Source: Phocoena phocoena (Eukaryota; Chordata; Mammalia; Artiodactyla; Phocoenidae). Taken from it: a stretch of DNA of 64,000 bases. Shown here piece by piece: positions 10,920 to 22,600 of this stretch; positions within the stretch are counted from its first letter, which is position 1, and each line of letters opens with the position of its first letter. The DNA lies in contig NC_089240.1 of the NCBI RefSeq assembly GCF_963924675.1, positions 120,533,680 through 120,597,679 of the forward strand, in the 5' to 3' direction. The notes beneath the pieces are model-generated. The model made no database searches. It had not been told where the DNA came from and saw only the letters and a list, made by a program, of their open reading frames with translations. The position numbers and the translations under genes are program-made.

Positions 10920-12905
10920 CAATGACCTCTAAGTGTTCAAGTGAAAGGAGGAGTTGCACATCTCTCACTTTAAATCAAAACCTAGAAATAATTAAGCTTA
11001 GTGAGGAAGGCATGTTGAAAGCTGAGACAGGCCAAAAGCTAGGCATCTTGCAGCAAATAGTTAGCCAAGTTGTGAATGCAAAGGAAAAGTTGGTGAAGGA
11101 AGTTAAAAATGCTACTCCAGTGAATACATGAATGATAAGAAAGTGAAACAGCCTTATTGCTAATATGGAGAAAGTTTGGTCTAAATAGAAGATCAAACCA
11201 GCCACAACATTCCCTTAAGCCAAAGCCTAATCCAGAGCAAGGTCCTAAATCTTTTCAATTCTGTGAAGGCTGAGAGAGGTGAGGAAGCTGCAGAAGAAAA
11301 GTCTGAAGCCAGCAGAGGTTGGTTCATGAGGTTTAAGGAAAGAAGCCATCTCCTTAACATTAAAGTGCAAGGTGAAGCAGCAAGTACTGATGTAGAAGCT
11401 GCAGCAAATTATCCAAGAGATCTAGGTAAGATAATTGATGAAGGTGGCTACACTAAGCAACATATTTTCAAGGGAGATGAAACAACCTTCCATTGGAATA
11501 AGATGCCATCTAGGACTTTTCATAGCTACAGAGGAGAAATCAATGCCTGGCTTCAAGGCTTCAAAAGATAGGCTGACTCTCTCATTAAGGACTAATGCAG
11601 CTGGTGCCTTTAAGTTGAAGCCAATGCTCCTTTACCATTCTAAAAATCCTAGGGCCCTTATGCTTAATCTACTCTTCCTGTGCTCTATAAATGGGACAAC
11701 AAAGCCTAGATAACAGCATCACCTGTTTACAACATGATTTACTGAATATTTAAGCCCACCATTGGGACATACTACTCAGAAAAAAAATATTCCTTTCAAA
11801 ATATTACTGCTCATTGACAATGCACCTGGTCACCCAAGAGCTCTGATGAAGATGTACAATGAGATTCATGTTTTTGTGTCTGTGAACACAACATCTATTC
11901 TGCAGCCCATGGATCAAAAGCAGTCATTTTAAACAGATAGCTAGTGGGAAGCCACCGTATAGCACAGGGAGATCAGCTTGGTGCTTTGTGACCACCTAGA
12001 GGGGTGGGATAAGGAGGGTGGGACGGAGGGAGACACAAGAGGGAGGAGATATGGGAATATATGTATATGTATAGCTGATTCACTTTGTTATAAAGCAGAA
12101 ACTAACACACCGCTGTAAAGCAATTATACTCCAATAAAGGTGTTTTAAAAAAAGCAGTCATTTTGACTTTCAGGTCTTATGATTTAAGAAATACATTTTG
12201 TAAGGCTATAGCTGCCATACATAGTGATTCCTTTGATAGATTTGGACAAAGTAAATTGAACTTTCTGGAAAGGATTCACCATTCTAGATGCCATGAAGAA
12301 CATTTGTGATTCATAGGAAGAGGTCAAAATATCAATATCCATAGGAGTTTGGAAGAACTTGATTCGAACCCTTCTTGATGACTGAGGGGTTCAAGACTTC
12401 AGTGGAGGAAATAACTGCAGATGTGATGGAAATAGCAAGAGAACTAGAATTAGATGTGACTGGATTGCTGCAGTCTCATGATAAAACTTTAACAGATGGT
12501 GAGTTGTTCCTTATGGATGAGCAAAGAAAGTGGTTTCTTGAGCTGGAGTCTACTCCTGGTGAAGATGCTGTGAAGATTGTGGAAATGACAACAGAGGATT
12601 TAGATTACGACATCAACTTAGTTGATAAAGCAGCAGCAGGGTTTGCGAGGATTGACTCCAATTTTGAAAGAAGTTCTACTGTGGGTAAAATGCTATCAGA
12701 CAGCATTGCATGCTACAGAGAAGCTGTTCGTGAGAGGAAGAGTCAACCTATGTGGCAAACTTCGTTGTTGTCTTCTTTTACGAAAGTGCCATGGCCACCC
12801 TAGCCTTCGGCAACCATCACCCTGATCAGTCAGCAGCCATCAATAGGTAAAACCCTCCACCGGCAAAACCATTACAACTTTCTGAAGACTCAGATGATGG
12901 TTAGT
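10920..12905 (+). pseudogene. Tigger1 transposase (pogo-like, CENP-B/DDE type), broken
   Basis: Pieces in order are as follows. The N-terminal helix-turn-helix region is at about 10921-11131 ([27 protein letters not shown] split over the frame). The second DNA-binding part is at 11263-11425 ([17 protein letters not shown]). The start of the DDE catalytic core is at 11425-11713 ([20 protein letters not shown], in which the D of the usual first catalytic motif is shifted to GDE). The core continues at 11810-11910 ([10 protein letters not shown] coded in pieces). The C-terminal acidic tail is at 12375-12803. Frameshifts separate all of them and an L1 fragment interrupts the core. No function is expected. 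Confidence 0.85.
11931..12150 (+). mobile_element. Short 5'-truncated L1 3' end inside Tigger1
   Basis: About 220 bp of L1 3' UTR in plus sense, ending ccaataaaggtgttttaaaa. An exact 14-bp TSD, AAAGCAGTCATTTT, lies at 11917-11930 and 12151-12164. The same 3' UTR is seen in reverse at the ends of the L1s at 2690, 29731 and 56683. Insertion postdates Tigger1. Confidence 0.93.
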
Positions 12906-13120
12906 ATTTTTTAGTAATAAAGTATTTTTTTAATTAAGATATGTATATTGTTCTTTTTAGACATAATGTTATTGCACACCTAATAGACCATAGTACTGTG
13001 TGAACATAAATTTTACATTCACTGGGAAATTTTTAAATTTGTGTGATTCACTTTATTGTAATATTTGCTTTATTGCAATGGTCTGGAACTGAACCTGCGG
13101 TATACCTTTATACCTCCTGA

Positions 13121-15820
13121 AGTTGAGTCGGTGAAAATTGTGAAAGTGATCAAGTGGTGGACATTGAATGCATTTTTTCTGGCATGCTATGTACAGAAAT
13201 GGTCCAAAAATAACACTTTACTTTTTATAGCAAAGTATGATTGCTCTTGAGAACACATATGTATATATGAGTTTTTAAGGGAAAGGTGAAGTAAAAACTT
13301 GTCTTCATAACAGAAGGGTGATATATGCAAGTACCTTGAACAGCCTAAACCTATGATTTCATGGATAAAATATCATTATTTATAATACTGTGGATAACCT
13401 ACCAAAATGTGTTAAGTGCAAATGGCTTGCAAAAGGATTGCCAAGAATTTGGTTGTTTCCCCAAATCTAAAGATCTTCCTCAATTCATTGGAGAAAGAAA
13501 CAGATGACATATCATTAGGCATAGTCAAAACCCACACTTAAATGCTTTAATAGAACATGTATAATATTTTTTAGAGCCAAACGAAACCAGAGACTAGAAT
13601 TGGAATCTATTCTCTGACGAGTTGAAATATCCAGTGTTCCAGCTGTTGAGTGCAATGTGTTTGTCAGCTTTGTATCTGATGGTTCACTGATAATAGTTTT
13701 TATTGAAACATGTCTCCATAATTTTTCGGTCCTCATTTCATCTTTCCTTTTTCTCATTTCATCTTAATATCCCTATCAGTCTGAAAGAGCTATGAAATCT
13801 TGCTGCCATTACCAACAACCTATAATTGTGAGCTAGAATTTTCTAATTTTAAATCAATAAAGGGTAAGAAAAGAAACTGACCAGTGTACTATCCACAGGT
13901 CAGATATAGATTTCTGGTGAAAGAGTCGCATTTGTAGACTAGAGACTAATTAGTGTTATTTATTTTATAAAATGGGAATATATATGATCAGAATGGATTT
14001 ATTACTGTCATTGTGTACATGAGGGAGGCAAAAATGGTTGTATGGAGACAAGGTTGGAGATTATTTTCTATAGCTCATGAGAAACATGACAATCATTTGC
14101 ATAAGAGCATTGTAGTGGAGGTTTAGTTAAATGAGCAGAAACAAGGGATAGGTGCTAAGTGTATGGGACAAGATGATGACAAAGTAAGAAGAGGGATCAA
14201 AATAAGGTCCAAGTTTCTGGCTTTTGTAGAATGTTTTGTCTTTTGTTGTGACTGAGAGCACAGGAAAAAGAAAAATTTGTGGTGACAGAAAGAACATTCT
14301 ATTTTATCATGTTGACTCTAAGGACTGTGAAAATCAATAGGGAAATATCCAACAGGAAGTTGTTTGTATGAGGCCGGTGTAGAGGAGAGAGATTTTGATT
14401 GGACATTAACATTTTGAAGTCATCAGAATATGTATGCTAATTAGAACCATTGCTTTGATAACATCATCCAGGAAGCATGTAAGTGAAGAAAGTATAGGGC
14501 ACATCTATGAGGAACAATGCATTTAAGGGACAGAGGAGTATGGGGTCAAAGAAGTCAAAAAAAACAGTCTTTCAAGAAGGAAAGGGTCGGAATCAACTGA
14601 CCAGGGTGTGACTGAGACACGGAGTGGCATGAGAACTAAAAGTATCTATTAGATTTCATGAGATAGAGTTCACTAGCAATCTTATTTTGAGTAGAATTAT
14701 TGTAGTGATCAGAGTGGAATTCAGACTGGATTTGGTTGAAGAGTGAATGGCAAGTGTACTGAAACAGTGAGTATGGACAACTTTTTAGAGAAGTTTGTGC
14801 CTAAGAGGGAGACAATTAGGGCTGACTGAGGCAGTGAGGTCAAGAGGAAAATTTAAAAAAAATAAAAGCAGCTAAAAATCAAGAATATATACTTGTTGAT
14901 GAGAACAACTCAGTACAGAAGGAAAAGCTGAAATATAGGAACAATGGAAAGTTGGGAGATTGTGAAGTCCCAAGCACATGTTGAGTGCTATAATTTAGAT
15001 GGGAGGAGGCATGCTTCAATTCCAGCTGGAGGGAAAGAAGAAAAAGTGGGTATGGATGTTGGTAGGGTTATAGGAGGTGAATTCATCTGCTCAGAAATGT
15101 ATAGGATAGAATCGTGATATTGAAGTTTCAGGAAACTGGGAAAGATTTGAGGTTGTCATTGTAGAGAAAGGAGATCAAGCTGATTACAGAAAGCTTAGTA
15201 GGACTTCTACTTAGTGTGTTGGCCCTGATTGAGGCTAATAACCACTAATTTTAGAGTGTTACCCTCAGCCCCATTTTGTTGATTTTTAAAGTTTGGTGGC
15301 AAGAGCAGAGGTGAAACTTAGGCTTATCCAATTTAGGATATTGTCAGATGTATGTGAAGCAAGGGAGATAAGAAAGTAGCTGAAGTTATAGACAATACCA
15401 ACTTTATAAGGTAAGGATTGGGTTGATAGGGAAAAAGTTGAGGTATTACTAAGAATTTGAAGTGCCTATAAACTCAAAGAGTAACAGTAAAAAGAATAAA
15501 TAAAACCAGAGATTATGGTAAAAACTGGAATGAATTGGAGATGGACTATTTATGAGTGATGGTCCTGGTATGTGATTGTACAAGTTGGCTGCAGGAAACT
15601 GTAGAGGGAATATGTTGGAGGTCAAGAAAATGAGAGACCAGTGTTGAACAGCTCATCTACAGGGACAGAGAAGTTACATAGGATGATAACAAGGCTTGAG
15701 ATAAACAGAGGCCTGTTTTTCAGGTGCCTTTGCCTTGAATGAATAATTGGAGTTGCGGGGTGGGGGGGGCGGCGCTTGGTTACAATAACAAGAAGTGGGA
15801 GAAGATGGCTGAGCTAGAGG
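13121..15820. other. Unassigned sequence with a probable ancient repeat at about 14200-15400
   Basis: No gene is supported. The purine-rich text at about 14200-15400 (phrases such as gtatggacaactttttagagaagtttgtgcc) resembles a very common ancient mammalian interspersed repeat whose family name I cannot give with confidence. The remainder (13121-14200, 15400-15820) shows nothing I recognise, apart from a short G-run at 15759-15770. Confidence 0.35.
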
Positions 15821-15821
15821 T

Positions 15822-16398
15822 TGATAAAATTTGACTTAATTAAAATTAAGTCAAAGTTCATCATTTTTTCATCAATAAACACCTTTAAGAGAGTGAAGAG
15901 GCAAGCCACAGACTGGGAGATGATAACTACAGTGTATATATTGGGTAAAGGAAACATATCCAGAACACATACAGAGTTTACACATGTCAATAAGAAAGAT
16001 AAATGACTTAAAAAAAATGGAAGGAATACCTGAACAGATATTTCACAAAAAAAGGATATCCAAATGGTCAGTAACAACATGAAAATATGATCAACATTGT
16101 TGCTCATTAGAAAAATGCAAGTTAAAATCACAATGAGATAGTGCTCTATACCCATTAGAATGGCTAAAATGAAAATGACTAACAAAAAAAGTGGGTGAGA
16201 ATACTGAGTAAATGGAAATCTCATATATTATTGGTGGAAATGCAAAATCATAGAGGCACTTTAGAAAATAGATTGAATAGACTGGCAATAAAGATACATC
16301 TACTGTATGGCCCAGTGATCTTATTCTGAGTATATGCCTAAGAAAATGACTGCATAGTCCCCAAAAGGACATGTACAAGCATATCAATGGTATATTTC
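15822..16398 (+). mobile_element. Old L1 (L1M-type) ORF2 C-terminal region, left part
   Basis: The plus-sense frame at 15821-16006 (KSKFIIFSSINTFKRVKRQATDWEM) corresponds to the ORF2 C-terminal region. Further ORF2 text follows with many lesions. It stops at 16398 where a younger reverse-strand L1 inserted, and resumes at about 17922. Confidence 0.8.
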
Positions 16399-17921
16399 TT
16401 TTTTTTATTGTCTTTCACACTTTTTTAAAAATTGGGGTATAGTTGCTTCACAATGCTGTGCCAGTTGCTGCTGCACAATGAAGTGAATCAGCCACACTCA
16501 CACACACATCCCCACCCTTCTGGATATCCCTCCCATCCAGGTCACTGCAGAGCATCAAGTAGAGTTCCCCATGCTATATAGCAGGTTCTCACTAGTTATC
16601 TATTCCATACATAACAGTGTATACATGTCAATCCCGATCTCCCAATTCATCCCAACCCCCTTCCCACCTTGGTATCCATACGTTTCTTCTCTACATCTGT
16701 GTCTCTAGTTCTGCTTTGCGAATAAGTTCATCTATACCATTTTCCTAGATTCCACATATAATCGATATTATACAGTATTTGTTTTTCTCTTTCTGACTTA
16801 CTTCACTCTGTATGACAGACTCTAGGTCCATCTGCATCTCTACAAGTGACCCAAGTTCGTTCCTTTTTATGGCTGAGTAATATTCCATTGTATACATGTG
16901 CCACATCTTCTTTATCCATTCATCTGTCAATGGACATTTAGGTTGCTTCTGTGTCCTGCTATTGTAAATAGTGCTGCAATGAACATTGGGGTGCATGTGT
17001 CATTTTGAATTATGGTTTTCTCAGGGTATATGCCCAGTAGTGGGATTGCTGCATCATATGGTAGTTCTATTTTTAGTTTTTTAAGGAACCTCCATAGTGG
17101 CTGTATCAATTTACATTCCCACCAACAGTGCAAGAGGGTTTGCTTTTCTCCACACCCTCTCCAGCATTTGTTGTTTGTAGATTTTCTGATGATGCCCGTT
17201 ATAACCGGTGTGAGGTGATACCTCATTGTACTTTTGATTTGCCTTTCTCTAATGATTAGTGATGTTGAGCATCCTTTCATGTGTTTGTTGGCAATCTGTA
17301 TATCTTCTTTGGAGAAATGTCTATTTAGGTCTTCTGCCCATTTTTGGATTGGGTTGTTTGTTTTTTTGATATTGAGCTACATGATCTGCTTGTAAATTTT
17401 GGAGATTAATCCTTTGTCAGATGTTTCACTTGCAAAATTTTCTCCCATTCTGACAGTTGTCTTTTCATCTTGTTTATGGTTTCCTTTGCTGTGCAAAAGC
17501 TTTTAGGTTTCATTAGGTCTCATTTGTTTATTTTTGTTTTTATTTCCATTTCGCTAGGAAGTGGGTCAAAAGGATCTTGCTGTGATTTATATCATAGAGT
17601 CTTCTGCCTATGTTTTCCTCTAAGAGTTTTACAGTGTCTGGTCTTGCATTTAGGTCTTTAATCCATTTTGAGTTTATTTTTGTGTATGGTGTTGGGGAGT
17701 GTTCTAATCTCATACTTTTACATGTAGCTGTCCAGTTTTCCCAGCACCACTTATTGAAGAGACTGTCTCTTCTCCATTGTATATTTTTGCTTCCTTTATC
17801 AAAAATAAGGCGACCATATGTGCATGGGTTTATCTCTGGGCTTTCTATCTTGTTCCATTAACCTATATTTCTGTTTTTGTGCCAGTACCGTACTGTCTTG
17901 ATTACTGTAGTTTTGTAGTAT
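16399..17921 (-). mobile_element. 5'-truncated L1 inserted in the older L1M
   Basis: The 3' UTR lies at the left (T-rich start at about 16399), then the ORF2 C-terminal part in reverse (frames at 17280-16927 with [19 protein letters not shown], and 16996-16745). It is truncated at about 17921. An imperfect TSD, AATGG(T)RTATTT, lies at about 16386-16398 and 17922-17936. The 3' UTR differs from the L1 at 2673, suggesting a different subfamily. Confidence 0.88.
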
Positions 17922-18412
17922 AATGGTGTATTTATTCTTAATAGCTACAAACTGGAAATAATCCAAACGTCTGTCAATAGTAGCACAAGTAAGTACTGTT
18001 ACATTCATACAATGAAGAACAACAGTACAAAATAATGAATTGTTGCTATACATTACAACGTGAATGAAACTCACAAACATAAAGTACAGAAAAAAGCCTC
18101 ATACAAAAGAAGAAATATTGTGTAATAGTCATACAAATAAATACTCGTCTATTATAATGAAATAGGCAAAAAGTGATCTATGGTGATCAAAGTCAGAATA
18201 GTGGTTGCCTTAACAGGAAAAGGAAGGAGATAGTATTGACTGGAAAGTGGCATGAGGGAACCTTGTAGCATGCTAGAAATGTCTTATCTCTTGATCTTGT
18301 TGTTGGTTACATGGGTGTATAAATATGTAAAAATTCATCAAGCTATACATTAAGATTTGTGCACTTTACTGTTTGTATTTTACATCTCTACAAAAGTGCT
18401 AAGAGAACTTTC
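17922..18412 (+). mobile_element. Old L1 (L1M-type) 3' part, right of the nested L1
   Basis: Text from about 17937 (cttaatagctacaaactgg) directly continues the ORF2 end and 3' UTR broken at 16398. The end at about 18412 follows a typical L1M 3' UTR phrase (ttacatctctacaaaagtgc). Confidence 0.75.
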
Positions 18413-18639
18413 AAGAACTTGTCCCCATGCATCACTAGAATTCCACATGAATGTAAGATCCATGAACCTAGGGATGTTTTCAATCTTATCAACAAAATGA
18501 AAGGAAAAAATGAATGAGTGTAAAGAGAATTTGAAGGCTGGATCAAGGGAGAGGAAGGTCAGGATATGACATTGAGAAGATTTGATAGGATAGATGGTCA
18601 CTGAACTATTGTTGGTCAACTCTAGAATACAGCTGAATT
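18413..18639. other. Unassigned short stretch
   Basis: No recognised element. Short open frames on the minus strand (18664-18380) have no family similarity. Confidence 0.3.
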
Positions 18640-18775
18640 CCTTTGGTGGATGACTGGACTCCATCCCAAGAAATTCTGATTTAGTAGTTCTGGGAGTGTG
18701 GCCCAGGAATCTGAGGTTTTAACAAGTGCCCCAAATAATTCTGATGTAGGCAGTCCCAGGTTCACCCACTGAGGA
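18640..18775 (+). mobile_element. MER5A-like hAT-Charlie MITE fragment
   Basis: The order of phrases (attctgatttagtag, tggcccaggaatctgaggtt, ttaacaagtgcccc, attctgatg) follows MER5A. It is ancient and diverged, and no TSD is readable. Confidence 0.7.
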
Positions 18776-19155
18776 TGATTTTTCTAAATGTTTATATTGT
18801 GGAAAGAACCAAAAGAAATCATGGAGGAATGACTGCTTGACCCAAAAAGAAGGTCAAGCTTGGTAGTAGAGTTCGTCAGTCCTTTCTCTGCAGATCTTCA
18901 AGGATGAGCTCCGACATGAACCTTGTGATCAGCACTGGTGGTGGAGAGATCTGGTGGCTACAGTGAACACTGGCAGAAGTACAAGCAAGAGTATCTGGGG
19001 CAACCCCACACAATATGGGCTATAGGAAGTACTTAGTAAGAAAAGATGGGTCGACTAGATTGGAACCAGTGTGAGAGTTGGGGAGATCTGGCTGATCCCA
19101 CCAAACCATTGTGTTCTCCTAGCGTGCTTCAAAACCCCAATTCTATTTCAACTTT
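18776..19155. other. Unassigned sequence
   Basis: Nothing recognised; no coding support. Confidence 0.3.
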
Positions 19156-19512
19156 TTTGTGCACTTCTCACTTTTTAAAGAAATTTTATTTTATATTAAA
19201 GTACTGTTGATTTACAATGTTGTGTTACTTTCAGGTGTACAGCAAAGTGATTCATTTATACATATACATATTTCCATTCTTTCTCAGATTCTTTTCCCAT
19301 ATTGGTTATTACAGATTATTGAGTAGACTTCCCTGTGCTATAAAGTAGTTTCTTAGTAGTTACCTATTTTATATATAGTAATGTGTATCTGTTAATCCCA
19401 GTCTCCTAATTTATCACTTCCCCCCATGTTTCCCCTTTGGTAACCACAAGTTTGATTTTTGAGATCTGTGAGTCTGTTTCTGTTTTGTAGATAAGTTCAT
19501 TTGCTGTCACTT
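19156..19512 (-). mobile_element. L1 3' UTR fragment (older cetartiodactyl subfamily)
   Basis: Reverse-sense L1 3' end: tttacaatgttgtgttacttt, tcaggtgtacagcaaagtgattc, then the purine-rich part reversed (tttggtaaccacaagtttg). The related 3' ends at 29262 and 57617 share these phrases, so they belong to one subfamily distinct from that at 2690. Confidence 0.82.
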
Positions 19513-19524
19513 TTTAACTTGTGT

Positions 19525-19690
19525 TACTCTTGTTTGTTTATATGTCTAACTTGGCCCCTAAACTGAAATCCTTGATGGCACAGGCTGTGTTGCATTTTTC
19601 TCAGTATTCAATGTGCCTACTATGGAGCATAGCACATAATAGTGCTCAATTGGTTTTTGTTTAGTGAACAAATGTCTGAACTTCAGTGAG
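19525..19690 (+). mobile_element. L2 3' end fragment (probable)
   Basis: Phrases like tccttgatggcacaggctgtg and tggagcatagcacataatagtgctcaat match the well-known L2 3' terminus in order. Diverged. Confidence 0.6.
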
Positions 19691-22600
19691 GCCAGAATTC
19701 AAGTGAAAGTGGGGTACTGAGCATAAGTTTCAGGGAATAATGTGGACATACCAAGATGCACGTGAGCACAGGAATGAAGAGACAGGATGACCTTGGCCAA
19801 CTGGGAAACTGAAGTTTTCATGTCCAAGCATGCTGATACCTACAATACTGTGATATCAACAAAAGTCATCTTTGCATATGTTGATGAGATCTTTTTATAA
19901 AGATGTGGAGTTATGATAGAGGCCACATATGGGTTTGTTATAGTCTGGCATTGAGCATAATAACCATCTCAGGGCAAAATGCTTATTTCCTACGAGTGAT
20001 TAATTAGGCATTACACAACTGTGTGTTGTCAGTATCAAGTGTTCTCTGTCATCAGATTTCAAAAGAACTTTTTATCTTGTTTCTGCATGGGAATAAGGAA
20101 ATTCAATAACCACGAATATTTCAAAGTGCTTATAATTAAAACTTCATGTGCTTGGCACGAAAACATGTTTCAGAGATTGAGCCAATTGTTTGCTGATTCT
20201 GCTGTCGGTCTGCACCCGCGCATGCTAACAGCTGGCGAGTAAACACTGCATGCGTGGCATTGCTTCTCAGTCACCATGGAAGTAACAAAATCTCTCTTTT
20301 TTGGAGAGCATCATTAATATTCAAAACAGAGTCAAATACTCATGTGCTGTTTTTGATTAAGCTTTCCATGTGGGGCTAAATAAGCTTACCTGAAGATGGA
20401 GATAGACAAACTCTTACCATGTTAAGCCATTGAAATAGAATATACCCTACTAGTACTCAAGAGCAACATGGTGGGCTATTCCTTTCTAGGCGAACCTATG
20501 GGGAGGCCAAGCTGTGTAGAGTCCTTAGAGATGGGGTGGGCATCCTTGGGCAAGGTTAGGCTGGGATGGTGGTGAGCAATGATAGTGGCATGTGCAGCCA
20601 AAAGAATAAATGCTAGAGATTGTGTACCCAACTCAATAGAGTCAAAGTCAAGGTAAATAATCCCAAATTGTCTCCACTATGAGGGTCCTGCATTAACAGC
20701 AAATTGAAGCCTAGACCCCAAACAGGGCAGAGAAGAGAAGTGAAAAAGCAGTGAGAAAGAAGTACAAAGGCAAATAGATGTGGAGTACACCTTTAGGCAT
20801 TTCCCAGGTAGAACACAAGCACCCAGGGTGGCTCTTTGTGCCATTGTTGAAGGACAAGTTTGAATAATTTAAAGGAGAAAGCTGGGTCAGACAGGGATCA
20901 CCACCTTCTACTAGGCAGTACAAAGAAAGAATAGATTCAGGGGTTACTATCCAGATGCCTTGTTAGAAGCTGGCATCTCTACTTACAGAACTCCACTCAG
21001 TTGTTCAAAATGTTGACCACAGAGAGTAGGAAAGCTACTGAGCTTCATTTATTTCATCATCAAAATGTTCAAGAAACACAGACCTGAGCTATTATAATTA
21101 TCACTTAAGCAGATGTGAAAACTAATGCTTGGGAGGAAGTGGGAGCAATGGGACCCTTTCCATGTTTTCGCTTTCCTTGTAAGTCTCCTAATTTGGCTTG
21201 GTTTACTGCTTTCTCTGAGTCGGCCTCTGTGATCTCATTCATTACACGCTTACTGTCGAGTGACCAATTTCAAAGTATTTCTTTTCTATCCCTGCTCTCT
21301 GTTGATTGCAACGCTACATTTCTGGAGAGCAGCTTTCATTAAATCATTCTTAATAACAGTGAGCCAAGGTCCATTCAATTTATTTATAGTGTGATACACA
21401 GTTCCTTTATTGTTTCTTCTACAATTTATAATTATTTTCTTTGGGGAGTGAAGGTTAAGGGTAAAGTTCAGTGGTCTATGCAATTTTCTCTAATTCTCAA
21501 TACAGTAAGGTCTAGGGATACACTGATTTGGTAGCAAATCAATTTTCATAATAATGCTAAATACTCTTTTGCTTCCATAAAACCAAAGCATCAAGCCTTG
21601 ACTTCCCCAGCCCTACACAGCTACAGATACTATTTCATCAAACTGTAGGCTTTATGCCACCCAGGTCATAGGCCGATATTGCAATATTGGTCCAAACGGG
21701 CAGAATATTAGAAACCCTATTCATGTCAGAGGGTGGAGTCTGGAACTGGTCTTGCTGTTCTGAGCACCCAAATATCTACCTCACCATAAACATGGGGCAT
21801 CCACCTCACCATAAACACGGGGCATCCACTGCAGATCTTTTATAGCTTGTTTAATCCCTGTGGAGCTGTGCCCAAAACCCTTCTCCACTTGGATGGAGCC
21901 CTAGTTCTCTACCTAATCTTTGCCAATCCCTCTCCTCATCTAGTAGCTGGACCCTGTCTTCAATTCCCAGATGTTAGCTTGGATCCTGTACCAAACAAAA
22001 CCTACTATTCAGCACTAAGACATCGCTTTCTATTTGAATGCAGAATATGTACTGGGGGATCTTGTTCTTGTGCCCTACCTGCTATATTAAAAACTCTGTC
22101 GATATCATCACTGGCTCTCACTACCCGTGTTTACCATATTCACTGAACACTGTGTTCCTCGGAGTCCAGCATTAAAGTTGGATTAATCCCTGTGAGCTTA
22201 GCCCAGGTCATCTGTAGCAGCTTCTTCCTCTTCCAAGCTAGCAAGTGAGGTAGTTGGAATATGTCTTGGGGGTTATATTAGACTTTCATAAGATAAGCCC
22301 GATGATGTCAGACAAAAATAGAATCAGAGAAGGGAGGCTCTTCTCTTGTGTGCATTAGAAGACAAAGATGGCTTTTTCACCAAGATGAACAGCAGGAACA
22401 AACTCAAAGCAGCTGAGGGGTTGTCATTCTCTAACTCTCCCAGTCCCAGCCCCACTTGGTTGCTGCCCTAATACTTCCAACCTGTAGGTTTAACCCCACC
22501 AAATCTCTGAGTCTCTAGTGAACTAGCCTGACAGGATGTCAGGAATCTCATCTCTACAGTTTGGTAGGACCTAGACTCAGTGTTGCTGTCTTAATTGTGG

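Larger units (their letters stand above)
10493..13120 (+). mobile_element. Tigger1-type DNA transposon (TcMar-Tigger), degenerate
   Basis: The left end resembles the Tigger1 inverted terminus (tacttcattgtattgcacttcgc, CpGs partly decayed). The right end mirrors it, with traces such as cactttattgtaatatttgc and gcggtatacctttatacctcc. The length of about 2.4 kb after removing a 220-bp L1 insert is near full size. The internal text follows the pogo/Tigger transposase gene in order. The element is plainly dead, with stops, indels and a nested retrotransposon. Confidence 0.9.

Noticed and set aside
12375..12803. 142-residue frame as a domesticated Tigger gene
   Set aside because: The rest of the transposase is shattered by frameshifts and an L1 insertion, and no promoter, splice sites or intact catalytic core are seen.
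21847..22146. 99-residue frame as a possible exon
   Set aside because: No recognisable domain, no supported splice sites and no neighbouring exons; frames of this size are expected by chance.
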